From contig CAZPQV010000029.1 in the NCBI GenBank assembly GCA_964588705.1, positions 1 to 24,497 on the forward strand: a stretch of 24,497 bases of DNA, read 5' to 3'. The translations under genes were made by a program, and so were the position numbers. Under the pieces are notes generated by a model. That model ran no database searches and had not been told where the DNA came from. It saw nothing but the letters and a program-made list of their open reading frames with translations. Each line of letters opens with the position of its first letter. The first letter of the stretch is position 1. Positions 21,113 through 24,497 of the stretch are shown here, in pieces. This DNA comes from CAZPQV01 sp964588705 (GTDB lineage Bacteria > Bacteroidota > Bacteroidia > Flavobacteriales > Weeksellaceae).

Positions 21113-23020
21113 TTAGATTTTTTCGTTCTTAATTTCTTCTACAACTTCAGGATTCAGAAGTGTTGAAGTGTCACCAAAGTTGTTGAAATCACCTTCGGCA
21201 ATTTTTCTGAGAATTCTTCTCATAATTTTACCCGAACGTGTTTTTGGCAATGCTTCCACAAACTGTATCTTATCGAGTTTAGCGATAGGACCAATTGTAT
21301 CGGCAATCATCAGATTGATTTCTTTTCTCAGGTTCTCGCGGTCTCTGTATTCGCCGGTTTCTTTAAGGGTAACAAAACCATAAAGTGCGCTTCCTTTGAT
21401 ATCGTGCGGATATCCAACGATAGCTGATTCTGCAACAGCAGGGTGTTGGTTGACGCTGTCTTCAATCGGTGCCGTTCCAAGATTGTGCCCGGAAACGATG
21501 ATAACGTCATCCACGCGTCCGGTGATTCTGTAATATCCGGTTTCATCTCTCAGCGCGCCGTCTCCGGTGAAATATTTACCCGGAAATGCAGAGAAGTACG
21601 TTTCTTTGTAACGCTGATGGTCGCCCCATATGGTTCTTGCAATTCCCGGCCATGGGAAACGGATGCAAAGGTTTCCGTCCACTTGGTTTCCGGTAATTTC
21701 GTTGCGTTTTTCATCCATCAATACCGGTTGAATTCCCGGAATCGGAAGGGTAGCGTACGTTGGTTTAGTAGGCGTTACAAAAGGAATTGGTGAAATCATG
21801 ATTCCTCCGGTCTCGGTTTGCCACCAGGTATCTACAATCGGACACTTTTTCTTTCCAACGTGGTCGTTATACCAGTGCCAAGCTTCGTCGTTAATAGGTT
21901 CTCCAACCGATCCGATTACTCTTAAACTGCTTAAATCGTGTTTTTCAACCCATTCGTTACTTTCTTTTGCCAAAGAACGGATAGCAGTTGGCGCGGTGTA
22001 GAACTGAGTTACTTTATGCTTGTCAATCACTTCCCAGAATCTGTCCGGAGCAGGATAAGTCGGAACACCTTCGAAAATTACAGTGGTAGCACCGTTTGCC
22101 AAAGGACCGTAAAGAATGTAGGAGTGACCGGTTATCCAGCCGATATCTGCGGTACACCAATAGATATCGTTCTCTTTATAATTGAAAACATTTTTGAAAG
22201 TGTAAGCCGTGAAAACCATGTATCCTGCAGTGGTATGCAGCATTCCTTTCGGTTTTCCGGTAGAACCGGAGGTGTAAAGGATGAATAATGGGTCTTCAGC
22301 ATCCATGATTTTAGAAACGAAATCTGAAGAGGCCTCTTCGTAAAGAGGATCAAGCCAGAAGTCGCGTCCTTCCTTCATTTTCACTTCGCCGCCGGTTCTT
22401 TTTACAACAAGAACTTTTTCAACAGTTGGGCATTTCTCGACAGCATCGTCAATAATTCCTTTCAAATCAATGGCTTTATTTCCTCTGAAACTTCCGTCGG
22501 AACAAACGATTACTTTCGCACCACAGTCGTTAACACGCGATTCCACAGCGGAGGCAGAGAATCCTGCAAAAATCACAGAGTGTACAGCTCCCATTCTTGC
22601 GCAAGCAAGCATTGTAACGGCAAGTTCAGGAATCATCGGAAGGTAAATACAAACGCGGTCGCCTTTTTCTACACCAAGACCTTTCAGAACGTTTGCCATT
22701 TTACAAACTCTTTCGTGAAGGTCACGGTACGTGATGTGTTGTGCTTCTTCGTTTGGATCATTTGGTTCCCAAATGATGGCCGTTTTGTCTCCACGCTCTG
22801 AAAGATGGCGGTCCAAACAGTTTTTAGTAATGTTCAGCTTTGCGTTTTTAAACCATTTAATTTTGGCTTCTTCCATATCAAAATCCACCACTTTGGTCCA
22901 TCGCTGATACCAAACGAATCCTTCATCAGCAATCTTGTCCCAGAATTTTTTTGGATTTTTAATCGATTTCTTGTATTGCTTGAAGTAATCAGGCAAGTCG
23001 TCGATATATAAGTTCTTCAT
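21113..23020 (-). CDS. acs: Acetyl-CoA synthetase (AMP-forming)
   Basis: Acs activates acetate to acetyl-CoA through an acetyl-adenylate in the cytoplasm. The protein has 635 residues. The N-terminal ACAS block runs from about 10 to 70. The adenylate P-loop is YTSGSTGKPKG (about 250-260), the WWQTETGG core motif lies near 400, and the hinge and adenylate region TGRVDDVIIVSGHNLGT near 505. The C-terminal PKTRSGKIMRR carries the catalytic K598, the residue acetylated by Pat-type regulators in other bacteria. It lies 44 bases downstream of the second synthetase gene, with no -7 box between, so the two form an operon. A terminator follows. Confidence 0.95.
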   Translation of the reverse strand: MKNLYIDDLPDYFKQYKKSIKNPKKFWDKIADEGFVWYQRWTKVVDFDMEEAKIKWFKNAKLNITKNCLDRHLSERGDKTAIIWEPNDPNEEAQHITYRDLHERVCKMANVLKGLGVEKGDRVCIYLPMIPELAVTMLACARMGAVHSVIFAGFSASAVESRVNDCGAKVIVCSDGSFRGNKAIDLKGIIDDAVEKCPTVEKVLVVKRTGGEVKMKEGRDFWLDPLYEEASSDFVSKIMDAEDPLFILYTSGSTGKPKGMLHTTAGYMVFTAYTFKNVFNYKENDIYWCTADIGWITGHSYILYGPLANGATTVIFEGVPTYPAPDRFWEVIDKHKVTQFYTAPTAIRSLAKESNEWVEKHDLSSLRVIGSVGEPINDEAWHWYNDHVGKKKCPIVDTWWQTETGGIMISPIPFVTPTKPTYATLPIPGIQPVLMDEKRNEITGNQVDGNLCIRFPWPGIARTIWGDHQRYKETYFSAFPGKYFTGDGALRDETGYYRITGRVDDVIIVSGHNLGTAPIEDSVNQHPAVAESAIVGYPHDIKGSALYGFVTLKETGEYRDRENLRKEINLMIADTIGPIAKLDKIQFVEALPKTRSGKIMRRILRKIAEGDFNNFGDTSTLLNPEVVEEIKNEKI

Positions 23021-23064
23021 GATATAATTTGGTTTTAATATTTTATTGATTTATTTCTATATAA

Positions 23065-24497
23065 TTAAGCACGGTATTCCTTGATTTTGTTTTCAATTTC
23101 TTCTACAATTTCTTCGTCATCAATGGTTGAAGGAATCTGATATTCCTTATTATCGAGCATTGTACGAATCAGTTTTCTGAGTATTTTTCCGGATCGTGTT
23201 TTAGGAAGTCTGTTCACAATCATGGCATTTTTCAAACTTGCAACAGGTCCGATTTTTTCACGAATCAGTTCAATGATTTCTTTTTCGAGTTCTTTTTCAT
23301 CGGCTTTAGAACCGGTTTTCAGAACGGCAATGGCAAACGGAATCTGACCTTTCAAGTCGTCATCTACACCTACAACGCAGCATTCAGCAATGTCTTTATG
23401 GCTTGATACGACTTCCTCCATTTCGGCGGTTGAAAGTCGGTGCCCCGCAACGTTAATCACGTCGTCCACACGTCCGGTAACGAAAACATATCCGTCCTCG
23501 TCTTTAATCGCCCCGTCTCCACTGAAATAATATCCAGGGAATCTCGCCAGGTAACCGAATTTAAATCGCTCAGGATCGTTCCAGATTCCCATCAGTGCTC
23601 CTGGAGCTAAAGGAAGTTTTATTACCAAATATCCTTCATGGTGGGCTTCAAGTTCGTAACCTTCTTCACTGAAAATTTTAATATCATAACCCGGAATTGG
23701 TTTTCCTGCGGATGCTCGTTTTACTACGGCATCTTCCAAACCAGGCATCAATCCAAGCATTGGCCAGCCGCTTTCGGTTTGCCACCAGTGGTCGATGGCT
23801 TTTACACCAACATGCTCATCGTACCAGTCTAAAGTTGCAACATCGCATCGCTCTCCGGCAAGGAATTGCGTTCTTAAACCTGATAAATCATATTTTTTAA
23901 TAAATTCTCCTTCAGGATCTTCTTTCTTAATCGCTCTGATAGCCGTTGGCGCACAGAACATTACGGCAACTTTATGATCCTGAATCACTCTCCAGAAAGT
24001 TCCAGCATCGGGAGTTCCGATTGGTTTTCCTTCGAAAACGATGGTGGTATTTCTGTTAATCAGCGGTCCGTAAACCATATAACTGTGTCCTACAGCCCAG
24101 CCAATATCGGATGCTGCCCAGAAAGTTTCACCCGGTTTTACGCCGTAGATGTTTTCCATCGAAAATTTCATCGCAACAGCATGGCCGGCATTATCGCGAA
24201 CAACGCCTTTTGGTCTTCCCGTTGTGCCGGAAGTATACAGAATATACAGAGGATGATTTCCTTCAACAGGAACGCAATCTACAGGTTCACTTTCTTCAAT
24301 CAGTTTTTCGAAATCGGTAAGAGTTTTATCATTTTCGAAGTCTACGGTGTTTCCAAGCAGTTTTCTGTCGAAAGCCACAATATGTTCAGGCTTGTGGTCA
24401 GACATTTCAATGGCTTCCTTCACGAACGGCAGATATGGAATTCTTCTGGTAACCTCCATTCCGGAGCTTGCAGTAAGGATTACTTTTGGTTGGCAGT
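23065..24497 (-). CDS. Propionyl-CoA-synthetase-like enzyme (AMP-forming), 5' end missing
   Basis: The gene is cut by the right edge. The frame runs to the last base: upstream of the ATG at 24459 the codons read CQPKVILTASSG, which continues the family sequence, so that ATG is internal and not the start. Visible are YTSGTTGRPKGVVRD (P-loop), WWQTESGWP, GYYFSGDGAIKDEDGYVFVTGRVDDVINVAGHRLST and the catalytic-lysine motif PKTRSGKILRK. The VVRDNAGH sequence after the P-loop, in place of the Acs-type LHTTAGY, is typical of PrpE/ACSS3-type enzymes that prefer propionate or other short acids. It is the first of two synthetase genes in one operon, upstream of acs. The substrate is inferred from subfamily resemblance. 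Confidence 0.88.
   Translation of the reverse strand, partial: CQPKVILTASSGMEVTRRIPYLPFVKEAIEMSDHKPEHIVAFDRKLLGNTVDFENDKTLTDFEKLIEESEPVDCVPVEGNHPLYILYTSGTTGRPKGVVRDNAGHAVAMKFSMENIYGVKPGETFWAASDIGWAVGHSYMVYGPLINRNTTIVFEGKPIGTPDAGTFWRVIQDHKVAVMFCAPTAIRAIKKEDPEGEFIKKYDLSGLRTQFLAGERCDVATLDWYDEHVGVKAIDHWWQTESGWPMLGLMPGLEDAVVKRASAGKPIPGYDIKIFSEEGYELEAHHEGYLVIKLPLAPGALMGIWNDPERFKFGYLARFPGYYFSGDGAIKDEDGYVFVTGRVDDVINVAGHRLSTAEMEEVVSSHKDIAECCVVGVDDDLKGQIPFAIAVLKTGSKADEKELEKEIIELIREKIGPVASLKNAMIVNRLPKTRSGKILRKLIRTMLDNKEYQIPSTIDDEEIVEEIENKIKEYRA

Noticed and set aside
21443..22288. Long plus-strand frames opposite acs
   Set aside because: These are antisense shadows of a strongly conserved gene, without family resemblance or promoters.

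Overview
The window reads as a chromosomal segment of a Flavobacteriia bacterium (Bacteroidota), most like the Chryseobacterium/Kaistella group of Weeksellaceae. The evidence is a fused SecDF, mevalonate-pathway rather than DXP-type isoprenoid genes, a DUF151-UVR protein, and many start regions that carry the Bacteroidota -7 promoter box TAnnTTTG without a clear Shine-Dalgarno sequence. The genus is an inference. A run of ten N at 11066-11075 shows that this is a draft scaffold.

Layout. Positions 1-900 form an AT-rich accessory patch: a possible gene start running off the left edge, a ~200 bp imperfect palindrome, and a hypothetical minus-strand gene whose product carries an RX4H motif of HEPN type. 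The gene lies between inverted copies of a TGCACATAACAT core, which fits a lone integron-type gene cassette. From 1110 to 9065 are rightward housekeeping genes: hemN (anaerobic haem synthesis), secDF (Sec export motor), a DUF151 bifunctional-nuclease-type protein, a NupG-type nucleoside transporter and an acetyl-CoA acetyltransferase. At 9084-9542 an S23/IVP-type four-helix-bundle gene sits between perfect 23 bp inverted repeats made of heptanucleotide units. A UMF1-type transporter follows, then more heptad repeats that run into the assembly gap.

After the gap come a mevalonate-kinase-like GHMP kinase and a UbiA prenyltransferase (isoprenoid/lipid module), a TetA-type MFS exporter, TatA/B and a PAP2 phosphatase, all rightward. 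rlmH (leftward) and a YihY/BrkB membrane protein (rightward) diverge from two -7 boxes that face each other. YihY converges on nhaA with overlapping stop codons. The rest is leftward: nhaA, a bifunctional Rel/SpoT (p)ppGpp enzyme, a small unknown protein, acetyl-CoA synthetase and a second propionyl-CoA-synthetase-like enzyme cut by the right edge.

The genes do not make one pathway. Links I can support are acetate/propionate activation (acs plus prpE-like), acetyl-CoA to acetoacetyl-CoA to mevalonate and prenyl products (thiolase, GHMP kinase, UbiA), and two export systems (SecDF, Tat). The most unusual material is the cassette-like element at the left end and the family of 7-bp tandem repeats seen at three places.
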